From positions 434,001 through 498,000 of the forward strand of contig JAMXDE010000026.1 in assembly GCA_026770025.1 (NCBI GenBank): a stretch of 64,000 nt of DNA, written 5' to 3'. The DNA comes from Craspedostauros australis. Taxonomy: Eukaryota > Bacillariophyta > Bacillariophyceae > Mastogloiales > Achnanthaceae. The translations under genes were made by a program, and so were the position numbers. The notes under the pieces are model-generated. The model saw nothing but the letters and a program-made list of their open reading frames with translations. It made no database searches and was not told the DNA's origin. Below, piece after piece: positions 48,437 to 59,023 of the stretch. Position 1 is the stretch's first letter. Each line of letters begins with the position of its first letter.

Positions 48437-49397
48437 GGTGGATAGTTGATCGTCTGCCGTCAATCGCCGCTGTCTGAAGTTGTGCTCACACAAGCATGCA
48501 GAGTAGAGCACTTGCGTTCGATTGGGCGAGGTATCGGGATTGCGATGATGGTGGAGATGGTGTGGAGATGTTGTGAAGATGTTGTGATGGTGGTGGGTGG
48601 AGGCGATCGTTGACGTGCTTCCTCGTCCGCGAGCGCAGGGTGCAAGTGCTCCGTACTCTCAGCAGTTGTCGCAGAGGAAACAGCGTCGATTGGGAATGGT
48701 GAGTTGTTGGCGGGTGTGGTGACATGGGGAATCTGGAATCTGGAATTGTATCGCATTCATCCCATCTTCGTTGTGACAACTCGAATCACGAGCCGCAAAC
48801 ATGACTGGCGTGGAAAATCAACCATCCAATTTCGAGCGAGGAACCAATCATCGTTGCCGGAACATGGTCGAAACACGGCCATCCCTCCATCCGAGATCTT
48901 GTTGTTGTCAATGATGCTCTTGTTTCACCTCCATCTTCATCCCCATCTTGATCTTCATCCCTGATCTTCTGTCTTTGCCATCCTACCTCTAACTTTGCAA
49001 CTGCATCAAGGGTTTCAAACCCGCATCGTGTGACGTTCGCTCCTGATTCCATCGGAACAAACCCAATCAAACCCAACCAACGTCGACCTCAGACCCAAAC
49101 CCACACCTTTGTTCTTCCTTGCTCTCCTCTTCCAAACCCCTTGGACACATCTGTCGCCCTTCACTACGGACCGCCCCTCCTTCGTCATTGCGGACAATCA
49201 CATCCATTCACAAATCTCCAAAGTCACAAAACCCACGGTGCCTCACTTCAACATCAAGTCAGGACTTGAAGCCGAGCTCACTCCTTCACAATTATTCCAA
49301 TCTCAGCATCCTCTCGCAGCGGCCAGACAGCATCCATTGACAGAATACTGTACCACCTCTGCATTCCGTCCATCAAGTTAAACATCACACGTGAACA
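48437..49397. promoter_or_regulatory. Shared divergent upstream region
   Basis: 961 bp between the divergent start codons of the plastid coiled-coil gene and the isopropylmalate synthase gene. Both products are predicted to enter the plastid, so shared control is possible. The last ~200 bp before the synthase ATG are C/A-rich and leader-like. No specific factor site was identified. Confidence 0.4.
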
Positions 49398-51617
49398 ATG
49401 AGAATCAGCACCAACGCAGCCATCGTGGGCCTCCTGGCCCTACCAGCATCCCTGGCCTTCGTTCCCAATGCCTTGCTGTCAAAGACGCAGATGGACCAGA
49501 ATGCCCTGACTTCGTCCGCATCAGGCCTTGCTCTTGCCACTGGCAGCACCATTGGCAACACCATTGGCAAGACCCACCTCATGTCCACAGCATCGGCCGA
49601 CGGAGAGTCAGCAACCTCGCCTCTGCTCGAACGACGCAAGCGCCCACCGTACGTGCCAGGACAGATCCCTGATCCTGACTACGTCCGCATCTTCGACACC
49701 ACCCTGCGCGACGGTGAGCAGAGCCCGGGAGCCACCCTCACATCCAAAGAGAAGGTGGAGATCGCTCGCATGCTCGCAAAGCTCGGGGTGGACATCATCG
49801 AGGCTGGCTTCCCAATCGCATCGCCCGATGACTTTGAGGCCGTCAAGCGCATCGCCGATGAAGTGGGCAACGAGCTCTTCGACGACGGCTACGTCCCCGT
49901 CATCTGCGGTCTCTCGCGTGCCTTCCCCAAGGACATCGAACGTGCCTGGAATGCCGTCAAGGGAGCCAAGCACCCGCGCGTGCACACCTTCATCGCCACC
50001 AGCAAGATCCACATGGAGACGAAGCTCAACAAGACGCCCGACGAGGTCGTGGAGATCGCCGTCAATGCCGTCAAATTCGCAAAGAGCCTGGGCTGCGAGG
50101 ACATCGAGTTCTCGCCGGAGGATGCCGGCAGATCCGATCCGGAATTCTTGTACCGCATCCTTTCCGAGGTCATCGTCGCGGGTGCCACCACCCTCAACAT
50201 CCCTGACACCACGGGCTGGAACATGCCGTGGGAATTCGGGGGCCTCATCAAGAAGCTGCGCGACAACGTCGAGGGAGCCGAGAAGGTCGTCTTCAGCACG
50301 CATTGCCAGAACGATCTCGGCCTGGCCACGGCCAACTCCCTGGCGGGCGCCCTCAACGGTGCCAGGCAGCTGGAGTGCACCATCAACGGCATCGGCGAGC
50401 GTGCCGGAAACGCATCCCTCGAGGAGATCGTCATGGCCCTTGCGCTCAAGGGCGACACCGAGTTCGCCGGTGGCCCAGGCACGGGGAAGCTCTACACCGC
50501 CATCAACCCGGTCCACATCACGCCAACCTCCAAGATGGTCTCCGAGTACACCGGGATGATGTGCCAGCCGCACAAGGCCATTGTCGGTGCCAACGCGTTC
50601 CAGCACGAATCCGGCATCCACCAGGACGGCATGATCAAGAACAAGAGCACCTACGAGATCATGACGCCGGAGAGCATCGGCCTCATGAGAGGGGATTCGC
50701 AGTCCGGTGCCGGCATCGTCCTCGGCAAGCATTCCGGCCGCAACGCCGTCAGCACGCGCCTCAAGGAGCTCGGCTACGATCTGGATTCCGACAAGCTCAA
50801 CGCCGTCTTCACGCGATTCAAGCAGGTCGCGGAGCGCAAGAAGGGTGGCCTCGAAGACGAAGAGCTCGAGGCCCTCGTCTCGGACCAGTCGGGATTCTAC
50901 AACGCTTTGTGGTCCCTCACTGGACTGCAGGTCGCCACCGGCATGTCCGGCATCCCAACGGCCACCGTCAAGATGCGCGGACCAGACATGGTCGAGCGCT
51001 TCGTCGCCACCACGGGCACGGGGCCGGTCGATGCCGTCTACAAGGCCATCGATCAGATCATCGGCGTTTCCGTCGAGCTCGAGACCTACCAGCTCAACTC
51101 CGTCAACGAAGGCATCGAGGTGCGTGATGCGTTTCTGTCTATTCTGCCATGTCCCTGTTGTTTTGTGCGCGTGTGCTTTCTTTTTGTTCGCTTGCTGATC
51201 TGTGTACCATTGTTGCGACAGACAAATGTGGATACGTGCAATGTCGCATCTCAACTCATCCTTTGCTTCTTGTCCTCCTCTGCTCCTTCTTCATTCTCGC
51301 ATGCCAATTTAATGCAACAACGTGTCCATATTTTGCAGGCCATCGCTGTCACCAGAGTCAGCGTCTCTCCAAAGGAGGGAGGTCCAAATGACAAGCTCTC
51401 TCTGCATTCTCAATCAGGCATCATGACCACTAGAAAATTCTCCGGCACGGGGTCCGACTCCGACATAGTAACATCGTCCGCTCGCGCCTACGTCTCGGCG
51501 CTCAACAAGCTCCTGTCATGGAACGCACGCAAGCTGGAAACACCAGCGGATGACGATGCCGCCGAGGACAGCAGCGACGCGCAGGCGCAGACATCACCAG
51601 TCCAGCAGGTGGCTTGA
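49398..51617 (+). CDS. leuA: 2-Isopropylmalate synthase, plastid
   Basis: Catalyses condensation of acetyl-CoA with 2-oxoisovalerate, the first committed step of leucine synthesis (EC 2.3.3.13). Two exons (49398-51119 and 51339-51617) give 666 aa. Residues 1-21 are a signal peptide ending ASLAFVPN, an ASAFAP-type plastid motif, then a transit region to about residue 90. The HMGL-like TIM barrel starts with [13 protein letters not shown] near 98-110; metal-binding STHCQNDLG is near 300; the subdomain motif [10 protein letters not shown] is near 405. The C-terminal LeuA dimer domain, which usually binds leucine for feedback inhibition, begins near 500 and ends in an acidic tail. The 219 bp intron (51120-51338, GTGCGT...TTTGCAG) is a multiple of three and has no in-frame stop, so an unspliced message would still read through with a 73-residue insert between GIE and AIAVTRVSV. 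Confidence 0.95.
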   Translation: MRISTNAAIVGLLALPASLAFVPNALLSKTQMDQNALTSSASGLALATGSTIGNTIGKTHLMSTASADGESATSPLLERRKRPPYVPGQIPDPDYVRIFDTTLRDGEQSPGATLTSKEKVEIARMLAKLGVDIIEAGFPIASPDDFEAVKRIADEVGNELFDDGYVPVICGLSRAFPKDIERAWNAVKGAKHPRVHTFIATSKIHMETKLNKTPDEVVEIAVNAVKFAKSLGCEDIEFSPEDAGRSDPEFLYRILSEVIVAGATTLNIPDTTGWNMPWEFGGLIKKLRDNVEGAEKVVFSTHCQNDLGLATANSLAGALNGARQLECTINGIGERAGNASLEEIVMALALKGDTEFAGGPGTGKLYTAINPVHITPTSKMVSEYTGMMCQPHKAIVGANAFQHESGIHQDGMIKNKSTYEIMTPESIGLMRGDSQSGAGIVLGKHSGRNAVSTRLKELGYDLDSDKLNAVFTRFKQVAERKKGGLEDEELEALVSDQSGFYNALWSLTGLQVATGMSGIPTATVKMRGPDMVERFVATTGTGPVDAVYKAIDQIIGVSVELETYQLNSVNEGIEVRDAFLSILPCPCCFVRVCFLFVRLLICVPLLRQTNVDTCNVASQLILCFLSSSAPSSFSHANLMQQRVHILQAIAVTRVSVSPKEGGPNDKLSLHSQSGIMTTRKFSGTGSDSDIVTSSARAYVSALNKLLSWNARKLETPADDDAAEDSSDAQAQTSPVQQVA

Positions 51618-51852
51618 GTCGACAACGACTGCAGTCAAGTGTACGAATGCTGCGACACTAAACTATGATATTATAGAATCCATCCAATTCAAAGCATGGA
51701 GCGAACTGTTCGTTGTGTTATATTTACTCTTTTCCAGTTTGCTAGCACTCTCTTTCCATGCATGCGGTGCTGTTCTGTTGTCTTGGGATTGGTTGGGACC
51801 GCAGCTGCGAATGCATCTCTCTTCAGGACTGACAATGCTATTGTTCACGACC

Positions 51853-53735
51853 TCACAGCCACAGCTTCTTGTCGGACATTGCCGATGACAGATCGAACTT
51901 CGGCCCCGAGCCTTCCTCCTCTTCTTTCCTTTCTTGCATGAGGAATTGCAGGTACTCTTCGTCCATTTCGGCATCATTCAATCCAAGATCGTACTTCTCC
52001 ATCATCATTTCCAAGTCTTCGTCAGTCAGTTTCTGAATTTCCTCTTCATGTGACATTGCCTCCAAAACATTCAAATCCTCTTCTTCCAACTCGAATTGAA
52101 AGACCTTGCGCAATTGAAGATGTCGCTGCATGGGGTGATCCGCGTCAGACATCAATCGGCTGCAGACCGCGACGCTTTCGATCTGCTCTGGATTGCGTTG
52201 GAGCATCCATCGCAGCACCAGGCATGCCATCGGAACTTCGTATCGCAGGGCCATCTCATCAAGCGGTTCCAGAACATCGCCGCGGAATTGCTTCCAAACA
52301 GCCTGGTCATTGCTGATGCCACCTGCAGTACGTTTGGCCCACGGTCTCAGAACTTCCTTGAAATGGTACCTCGCCGATGGCATCATATCCATTGCGTCAG
52401 GTTTGAACAGGTGACCGGAAAAGCGATCCGTCAGCAAACCCCCAAGCAGCGCAGACGACGCCCAAATGGGAGCATTTTTGTACGTCCTCGGATGCCGCAG
52501 CAGTGATCCAGATTCATGGACGCCGTCGATACAGTCAAATCCATTGGTTTGAGCAACCCGCAGTGCCTTCCATGCAGCTTGGTCGCGGATTGTGACGGAA
52601 CGGAGCAAGCCGTCGTGCTTGAGGTCCGTGAGACAATCCAGGATATCTGGAAGGTACGGAGTCTCCTTGAAGTCTGACGCAGAGTAGAGCAGAACGGAAT
52701 AAATCGAAGAGTAGAGAGTGTTTTGAAACATTGAGGAACGTGGCGAGTGGGGGTTGCAAAGGATTGGATGAAACGCGGTAATGTGCATTTGGACAGATGC
52801 ACAAATCGCAGTAGCGCAGTGGACTTACTGGTGAGCTGAAGCGTATCAATCTCCGCCATTCCAGTCCGTCCCAAACAGTCCAAGATTGTGGAACGCACGT
52901 CGTTCCTCGAAAACGGCGCCGTGCTCGTCGGAATGTGATACGGCAGCACGATATTGCAGCCTTCAATGACACGGTTGGGCGTATCCTGCTGCAAACGCCC
53001 CAAGATGGCTTCCTCCGCCCACATTTGCTGTTCTCGATTTGGAGATGACAATACGAAAGTGTTGAATCCGCTGTCAATCATCCGCTGCATGTTGGCGACG
53101 ACCCGCGTGGCATCCGTCACGGAGTCGTCAAAATTGACGTCGATAGATATTGCACAGGCGTCTTTTCGATGCGTGTTAGAATCCTGGGATGCCGTCAGCA
53201 GTTTTCGATAGGCACCTCGTGGCAGCAATCCATCGACTGGATCCAAGTTGCGTTGGAAGGGGATCGTCGTTCCGTCATCGATGGGCGGTGATTTGTCGAT
53301 CTTAACTCCCCAGAATCCAACGTCCTGAACCCTTGGTTGATCCGGAGTGCGCTCATCCGCAGGGTTCCTTCTGCTTTCGTTGGTGTCGTCTCGGTAGCTG
53401 CCTTTTCGTTTCATCAGCTGATTGTTCATCCCATCTCGGGAACGAAACGTTGTGCTCCTGAGGGATCGATTGACATCCCTGCTCCTGCGCTTCTGAATCC
53501 ATTGTTGTTGTGGCCGTGGCCCACGATAGGTGTCGGTGCTTGCTGGTGATTGGATTGTTCTGTAGTTTGGGGAGAATGCATGAGCAATGTTCGTGTTCGT
53601 GTTCGTGTTCGTGCTCGTGCCAACACCAACATTGCCATCGGTAGACGTGTCGATGCTTGTGCTGGTATCAATTGGTGAATGTGAAAAGAGCAGCACGAGT
53701 GCACACCATACATGTACTCGGATCGGCCGCGACAT
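51853..53735 (-). CDS. Plastid-targeted aldo/keto-reductase-like protein, likely non-catalytic
   Basis: Two exons (53735-52829 and 52673-51853) flank a 155 bp intron (GTAAGT...CAG, 52828-52674); 575 aa. Residues 1-55 hold a hydrophobic segment (VHVWCALVLLFSH), a long Thr/Asn/Ser spacer and AHAFSPN, an ASAFAP-like motif, so plastid import is likely although the spacer is unusual. From about residue 160 the order of AKR strands and helices can be followed: DSGFNTFVLSS, then ILDCLGRTGMAEIDTLQLT, then ILDCLTDLKHDGLLRSVTIRD, then a C-terminal helix set with VLRWMLQRNPEQIESV. The usual catalytic Asp, Tyr, Lys and His positions appear to be Val/Leu/Ser/Pro or otherwise replaced (FNTFVLSSPN where FDTA...YG is expected; DTLQLT where D..QLHW is expected). 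It may act as a binding or structural protein. It converges with leuA, 235 bp apart. Confidence 0.7.
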
Positions 53736-54774
53736 TGTGCCTCCGCAAGGACCAGGGCAGGTGGAAAACGTTGACCCTGTGCTTCTGTGGCTTTCCGAGA
53801 CGAACAGAGGAGTCGATCGTAAGAGGTACGAGTACTCTCCTATTGCACTGCTTTCGTCTTGAATCTTCGATGGCTGCGGTCGTCTTCAACGCGCATGCAG
53901 TGGCGAATGACGAATGGCATTTCACGCGGAGGAGAAGAATCGCAACCTATCGCTCTCGGTCTCTGCTTCTATCTCCGACCACGCACGGAACTGCCTTCGG
54001 ATGTTCTGGTGCAGATGCGTTGGTGGTGAGCCAGATTGAGATTGGAGCGAATTCCGATTTTTTGATGCGTTGATGTCGTTGATGTGTTGGGAACTGTAAC
54101 ATGCGGTAGAAATGCAATACTTACATTTTGTCAACAATACGGACAAACAGAATCGTGGGGAGAATTCAATGTTGTCGAATTTGTCCGGATACAAGAACGA
54201 CTTCCAATTGTGAAATTGCCGTTACTTCCGTATTGCCCACTCCAAGAGCCAAACCAAACCAGACCAAACGGAAACGCGTGAAGAGAGAAGCAAAGACACT
54301 TTGCGGAAACAAGTCAAACAGTCTCTGGCTCGAACGGGGAAGCGCAAGATTATCCATGAGGCGGCTGGCTGGAACTCGAGGTCGGAACTGGTGACCGAGA
54401 GCAACAAAAGCGTTCGCAAGGACCGCTTCGGATCCAATGCAAATTTGATGTATCACAGCTCCAGTGAACTTTGGACCGCGCCGATGGGGCACTTGTGTCC
54501 ACGCTCAGAGCAGGATGTGTTCCGCCAAGGCGCAAGTCGCATGGGCAGATGGGTGAGAGATGGAATCCTCACTACGATCTATTATACTCAACTTATCAAA
54601 TGTGTCGGTGGAACTGCAGGAGTTGGATGATTGGAGCGGCAAACCATAGCGTGGGCCTGCGGGGAGAGATGCCTGATCGTGGATCACGCGGCACCACTGT
54701 GAGAGTACGTACATGGTACGTTGTTGGGACAACACCAGACCACAGCCATCAAGAATTTAATGGCCGCGTGCGGG
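53736..54774. other. Intergenic stretch up to element E
   Basis: About 1.04 kb with no supported gene. Frames of up to about 140 codons on both strands lack domains. The right edge carries TGCGGG, the left copy of the element E target duplication. Confidence 0.5.
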
Positions 54775-54949
54775 CAAGTTACGACACACGTGAAACCGAT
54801 TTAGAGTGAAAAAGAGTAAAGATGCAGATTATGAGTCTTATCGATGTCGTATGCGTCAGTGTGTTGGCTGCATTACTGTGTCGTCCATGAGTGGTAACAG
54901 CGTCTATCGTGTAACGTCGTTTCAACGGTTTCATACATATCCCGGTTTG
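54775..54949 (-). repeat. 3' LTR of element E
   Basis: A 175 bp block starting CAAGTTACGACACACG and ending ATCCCGGTTTG, identical by eye to 60997-61171. Confidence 0.9.
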
Positions 54950-55120
54950 GTCCCCTCGATGCGCGGTGGCTGTGCTAGCCGTCGTATCGTCACATTTTGG
55001 TTGCATTCGGGATGTACCTGCTGCATGCCCCACATGTGGACACCGCAGGGCGCTCAGCCCACCAATCAGGAGCAGAGCCCATGATTGACCACCCTTGGGT
55101 ACTATTGCGCAGCGCCGAGG

Positions 55121-58100
55121 TCAAAAGAGGACCCGTTGTGCTTGTTCCTTTCGTCTCGGTCCTTGTTGTTGCTTCGTGAGCATGTCGGATAGGTTGGTTT
55201 CGGATGGTTCATGCTGTACCACCAAGATACCCGCTGCGATGCTTTCTCTGACGAAGTGATATGCGATGGCATTGGCTTTCTTCCGCAATTGTGATTCTGG
55301 CAGTGAGGAGTTGTACACCACACTCTGATTGTCGACCCTTACATCCGCTGGACCATCCAGTGGAATGCCCATCATACGGAGTTTGTATCTCATGCCGATA
55401 ATGATTTCGGTTGCGACCTTGAGCGCCGTGAATTCGCTGCCGAATGTGGATGTCTCAATGCTGTTCTGTTTCTTGCTGTACCATAGTATCGGTGATGTGT
55501 TTAAAAACAAGAGCACGCCAGTGCGTGAGCGTCGCGTGACGCGGTCACCTGCATGATCAGCATCAACAAAGCACGTCATTTGGACTTCCTTTCCGCGTGG
55601 CGGTGGCATGTCAGCAGGCAGTTGTTCATGAGCGTCGGGGTAGAAATCGTTCCAGTTGGGTTGCATCACAGGCGGTTTATCAATGTATGCATCATCAAAA
55701 ACAAGGCGAGAACGATCGTGAGATTTGAGGTATGCGAACATGTGAAAGAGAGCATGCAAGTGACCAATTCGTGGCGCAACACAGTACGATGCCATCATCG
55801 AGGTCTCGCAGCAAACGTCAATGCGTCCGAGCTCAACAGTCCAGCGCAGGATGCCAATCAATTGCTGATAGAACGTTGTTTGTTCCGTGTCACACATTTG
55901 TGATCCGTCCAGTTCCGGTCGATAGTTGTTTGGTAGAACGCTGGGTGCTTTCGTCTTTAGTCGTAGATTGTGTTCGGTGAGGTATTTGGTGACGATCTTG
56001 AGAGCGGATTTGATGTATTCTTGTGAGCCCATGCTCCATTTGGGGCGTGATGGATCGGCAGTGAGGTGGAATTGTGAGATAGTAGACCCAAGGTATGTTG
56101 TTGGAGGGCCAATGGAACTCGGTTTGAGGAAAAAGTGTGAGTCAATCGCATCAAGGATGCGTCGTGGTTGTTTGGATACAGCAAGGATGTCGTCGGTGTA
56201 CATGAGCACGTATTCGTAATATTCTGACCCATCGCTCGCAACAGCTGGCTTCATCCAGACGTCGCTGTCGGCACGGCAGGAAGTGAATCCCAACGATTCG
56301 CGCAGTGTCTCCGCTAAGTGTGCTCTCCATGCTGCTCCGCTGGATTTCAGTCCGTATAGGGCCCGACAAATAATTGCGATCTTCCCCTGATCGGATCCGA
56401 ATTCCGGACCACATCGTGTGTATATGCGTTCCCGGCACGGGGCGTTCAGATACGCATTCTGAACATCCGCAGCAAGGATGTCCAAGTCATTGAGTGCAGC
56501 GATCAAGAACGCAATGCGTACGCTTTCGCGTGACACCACACTCGCGTATGTGATTGTTGCAGGCGCTTCCGTCATGTGTCCCCCAGCGACAAGCCGCGCC
56601 TTTCTTGTGAGGTCCACCTTGACGGCAAATATCATGTGGCATTCCATGTATTGGTAGCCCACGGGATCAGGAGTGTCAAGTTCTTTGATGTCGAACGCTG
56701 GTCGCACGGCCTTCATTTCTTTTGCGATAGCTTGTCGCCACAGATCCGTGCCTGTAGCTGCGTCGATCGCAAGTGCATGACACACTGAGGTAGGGAGCTC
56801 CACGCCAAACATCTCGTTCTTTCGGACGTGTCGCCGCTTCGTTGCCATGATGATGCGTTGTCGTTTGCGTAGGGTATGTGGCACCCACCACTTGAATGCA
56901 GGTTCGTTGATGAGCTTGTTGTCTGCAGCGTATTCGGCAACGCGTACTGGGTCGGCTTCTTTTGCGTCGCGTAGGTGGATCCAGGATGTGGACCCATCCT
57001 TCCATCGGATGCAGAGCTTCCAGCCTTTTGTGGATTTGGAATGAGGAGAAGGAGAAGAAATAGAGGGCAAGCGTTTGTGATCAATAATTTCATCCATCAG
57101 CACAACCGTGTATCCGTCGTCGTCAATGCGCGCGTAGATGTTCTCCGCGATTTGGTTGGCACTGAACACTTCGTGGTGGCCATCAAGGAATTCGACTTCG
57201 TATTGTGCAGTGTCAAGCATAGGATTCGGATGAGAGCGGCCGATGAGGTGGCCTTCTGTGTCTCGTTTGCGTTGTTTGACTGTTCCATGTTGCATTTCGT
57301 CCCCTGCTGGTAAAATGACTTTGGTTGCGATGTATTTGTCGAAGGTTGCACTGTCAACATCGTCTGGTTCCATGATTTGTTCCAGTGGTTCGGTGTTCTG
57401 CAGGATGTCGATGTCTTCGGCGGTATCGTCAACGTCGTCGCCGTCGTCATCGATTGTGATGCCCTCCATTCGTTGCTTCCATTTGGATCGAAGTGTGTCC
57501 ATGAACTCGTTGCATTTGTGCGCGATTACGTCGCTATGTGTGTCATCGTGGGAGAGAGGCAAAACAGAGGATTTAGAAACAACAACGCCATTGGCAGTAA
57601 GGATGTACGAGCACATTGCGTCACCAACAGAGCGGCTTGGCCCAAGGTAGCGACCAAGTTGCTTGACATTCATTGACGCGTCTTGGATGTTGATATACCA
57701 CACAAAGTCAAACCAGCCGAACTCAGCAATGTGAGAGATGTCAGCAGTATCACCGGACAATATGGTTGCCGGTGTTTCGCCATGAAGATCATGGATGGCG
57801 AGCGCAGTGTGACTGCGTATCTCGGCACAGTATTCAAAACAGTAGTCCCATAGGTACTCTGGTGTATTTGTCGAAGTCATCAACCGTCGATAATGCCGTC
57901 GCAGTTCGCGGATGGTGGCTTCTGCCTTGTTCTGATTGTGGATGTATGCTTCAATTGGTCGGATGGAGACTTGTGCTCTATGTAGCTTGCGACGGAATTC
58001 GCCGGCTACGAGCTCCTTGGCGTTGTCAGGGATGATGGTGTGTGGAATACCGTGATCACGAAACAGTTCGTCGAGTGTGCGATGTGCTTCCTTGCGTTCC

Positions 58101-58987
58101 GCCATTGGGTACACCCGGACCCAGTGAAACGGGGTGCAGTAGATCATGGCGCATTTGTTGCCACGAATCGACTTGGTCTTCGCGTGCATGGTGTCGGCGT
58201 AGAGTTGGGTATTGAGCCGACGGTATCGTAATTGCATGGCGTATGGGTTGAGACGGCGTGTTCCCGACGAATGACGAAAGTCGCGGATGGCTAGTTGTGT
58301 TGTTGCCTCAAGAGTGCGTGATGCGGCTTCCGTTCCAATGCGCCAGCGTTGCGCGAGAACATCGGGTGTGATAGTCCCCTTTCGATTGGATGTGTGGGTG
58401 CCATGGATGTTGATGGACGATATGGTTCGTTGTGATGAGAGAGATGCTCGGATGGCGTCTTCGTCGTCCCCTGACGACCACTGGGAGGGGTCCCATGTGG
58501 CCTCTTGTGTCATCATGACGTGGATACAGTCACGATCGGATTGGACTTCTTGTTGTGTTGGCTTCCTAATATGGAAGTAGGAAACGGTGCCTTGTAATCG
58601 TAATGGGATGTGCAGGTCGTCGTCGGATGATATCACAGAGTGGTCTTCCGTTTTCCGTTCGTGCTCTTTGATCATAAGCAGAGGAACATCATTCACGACT
58701 ATACCCGCAGCCCTCATTTGATTTGGGCATAACAAAGGATGTTCAAGACGAGGAAAGTAGATCGATTGTGGAAAGAAAAGAATAAATGTTTGATATGTAA
58801 TTGGATCATCGTATGCTATCGCAGCTGTGACGATTGGTGCATTATCGATGGATCCAAGTGAGTCAATAAATGGGGTTGCAGTGACAGTTTGATCGGTCTG
58901 ATGCACAATGTACGCAGTGTCACCAAAGCAACATGTATCCGCATGCGAATCGAGCTCTGCCCGTGGGGTATCAGATGACAGAGACAT
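55121..58987 (-). CDS. Element E pol (PR-INT-RT-RNase H)
   Basis: An open frame of 1288 codons. In order: protease core ELDSHADTCCFG (residues about 10-21); integrase with DTMHAK, PDNAKEL and EATIREL as the D, D and E (about 265-400); RT from about 770 with AADVQNAYLNAP and the box YTDDIL (about 950); RNase H with CFVDADHAGD, SKKQNSIETST and a terminal ML-TKQ motif (about 1130-1270). This order, integrase before RT, defines Ty1/copia. It is the protease-to-RNase H half of element E and has no visible break. Confidence 0.92.
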   Translation of the reverse strand: MSLSSDTPRAELDSHADTCCFGDTAYIVHQTDQTVTATPFIDSLGSIDNAPIVTAAIAYDDPITYQTFILFFPQSIYFPRLEHPLLCPNQMRAAGIVVNDVPLLMIKEHERKTEDHSVISSDDDLHIPLRLQGTVSYFHIRKPTQQEVQSDRDCIHVMMTQEATWDPSQWSSGDDEDAIRASLSSQRTISSINIHGTHTSNRKGTITPDVLAQRWRIGTEAASRTLEATTQLAIRDFRHSSGTRRLNPYAMQLRYRRLNTQLYADTMHAKTKSIRGNKCAMIYCTPFHWVRVYPMAERKEAHRTLDELFRDHGIPHTIIPDNAKELVAGEFRRKLHRAQVSIRPIEAYIHNQNKAEATIRELRRHYRRLMTSTNTPEYLWDYCFEYCAEIRSHTALAIHDLHGETPATILSGDTADISHIAEFGWFDFVWYINIQDASMNVKQLGRYLGPSRSVGDAMCSYILTANGVVVSKSSVLPLSHDDTHSDVIAHKCNEFMDTLRSKWKQRMEGITIDDDGDDVDDTAEDIDILQNTEPLEQIMEPDDVDSATFDKYIATKVILPAGDEMQHGTVKQRKRDTEGHLIGRSHPNPMLDTAQYEVEFLDGHHEVFSANQIAENIYARIDDDGYTVVLMDEIIDHKRLPSISSPSPHSKSTKGWKLCIRWKDGSTSWIHLRDAKEADPVRVAEYAADNKLINEPAFKWWVPHTLRKRQRIIMATKRRHVRKNEMFGVELPTSVCHALAIDAATGTDLWRQAIAKEMKAVRPAFDIKELDTPDPVGYQYMECHMIFAVKVDLTRKARLVAGGHMTEAPATITYASVVSRESVRIAFLIAALNDLDILAADVQNAYLNAPCRERIYTRCGPEFGSDQGKIAIICRALYGLKSSGAAWRAHLAETLRESLGFTSCRADSDVWMKPAVASDGSEYYEYVLMYTDDILAVSKQPRRILDAIDSHFFLKPSSIGPPTTYLGSTISQFHLTADPSRPKWSMGSQEYIKSALKIVTKYLTEHNLRLKTKAPSVLPNNYRPELDGSQMCDTEQTTFYQQLIGILRWTVELGRIDVCCETSMMASYCVAPRIGHLHALFHMFAYLKSHDRSRLVFDDAYIDKPPVMQPNWNDFYPDAHEQLPADMPPPRGKEVQMTCFVDADHAGDRVTRRSRTGVLLFLNTSPILWYSKKQNSIETSTFGSEFTALKVATEIIIGMRYKLRMMGIPLDGPADVRVDNQSVVYNSSLPESQLRKKANAIAYHFVRESIAAGILVVQHEPSETNLSDMLTKQQQGPRRKEQAQRVLF

Positions 58988-59023
58988 GCTGACGGATGTG
59001 AGCCGTCTCGTATGACCTTGCGG

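Noticed and set aside
49528-50559. Long frames on other phases and on the minus strand across the isopropylmalate synthase gene
   Set aside because: They arise from GC-rich codon usage of the real gene and show Arg/Ser- or Leu/Asp-rich composition without domains.
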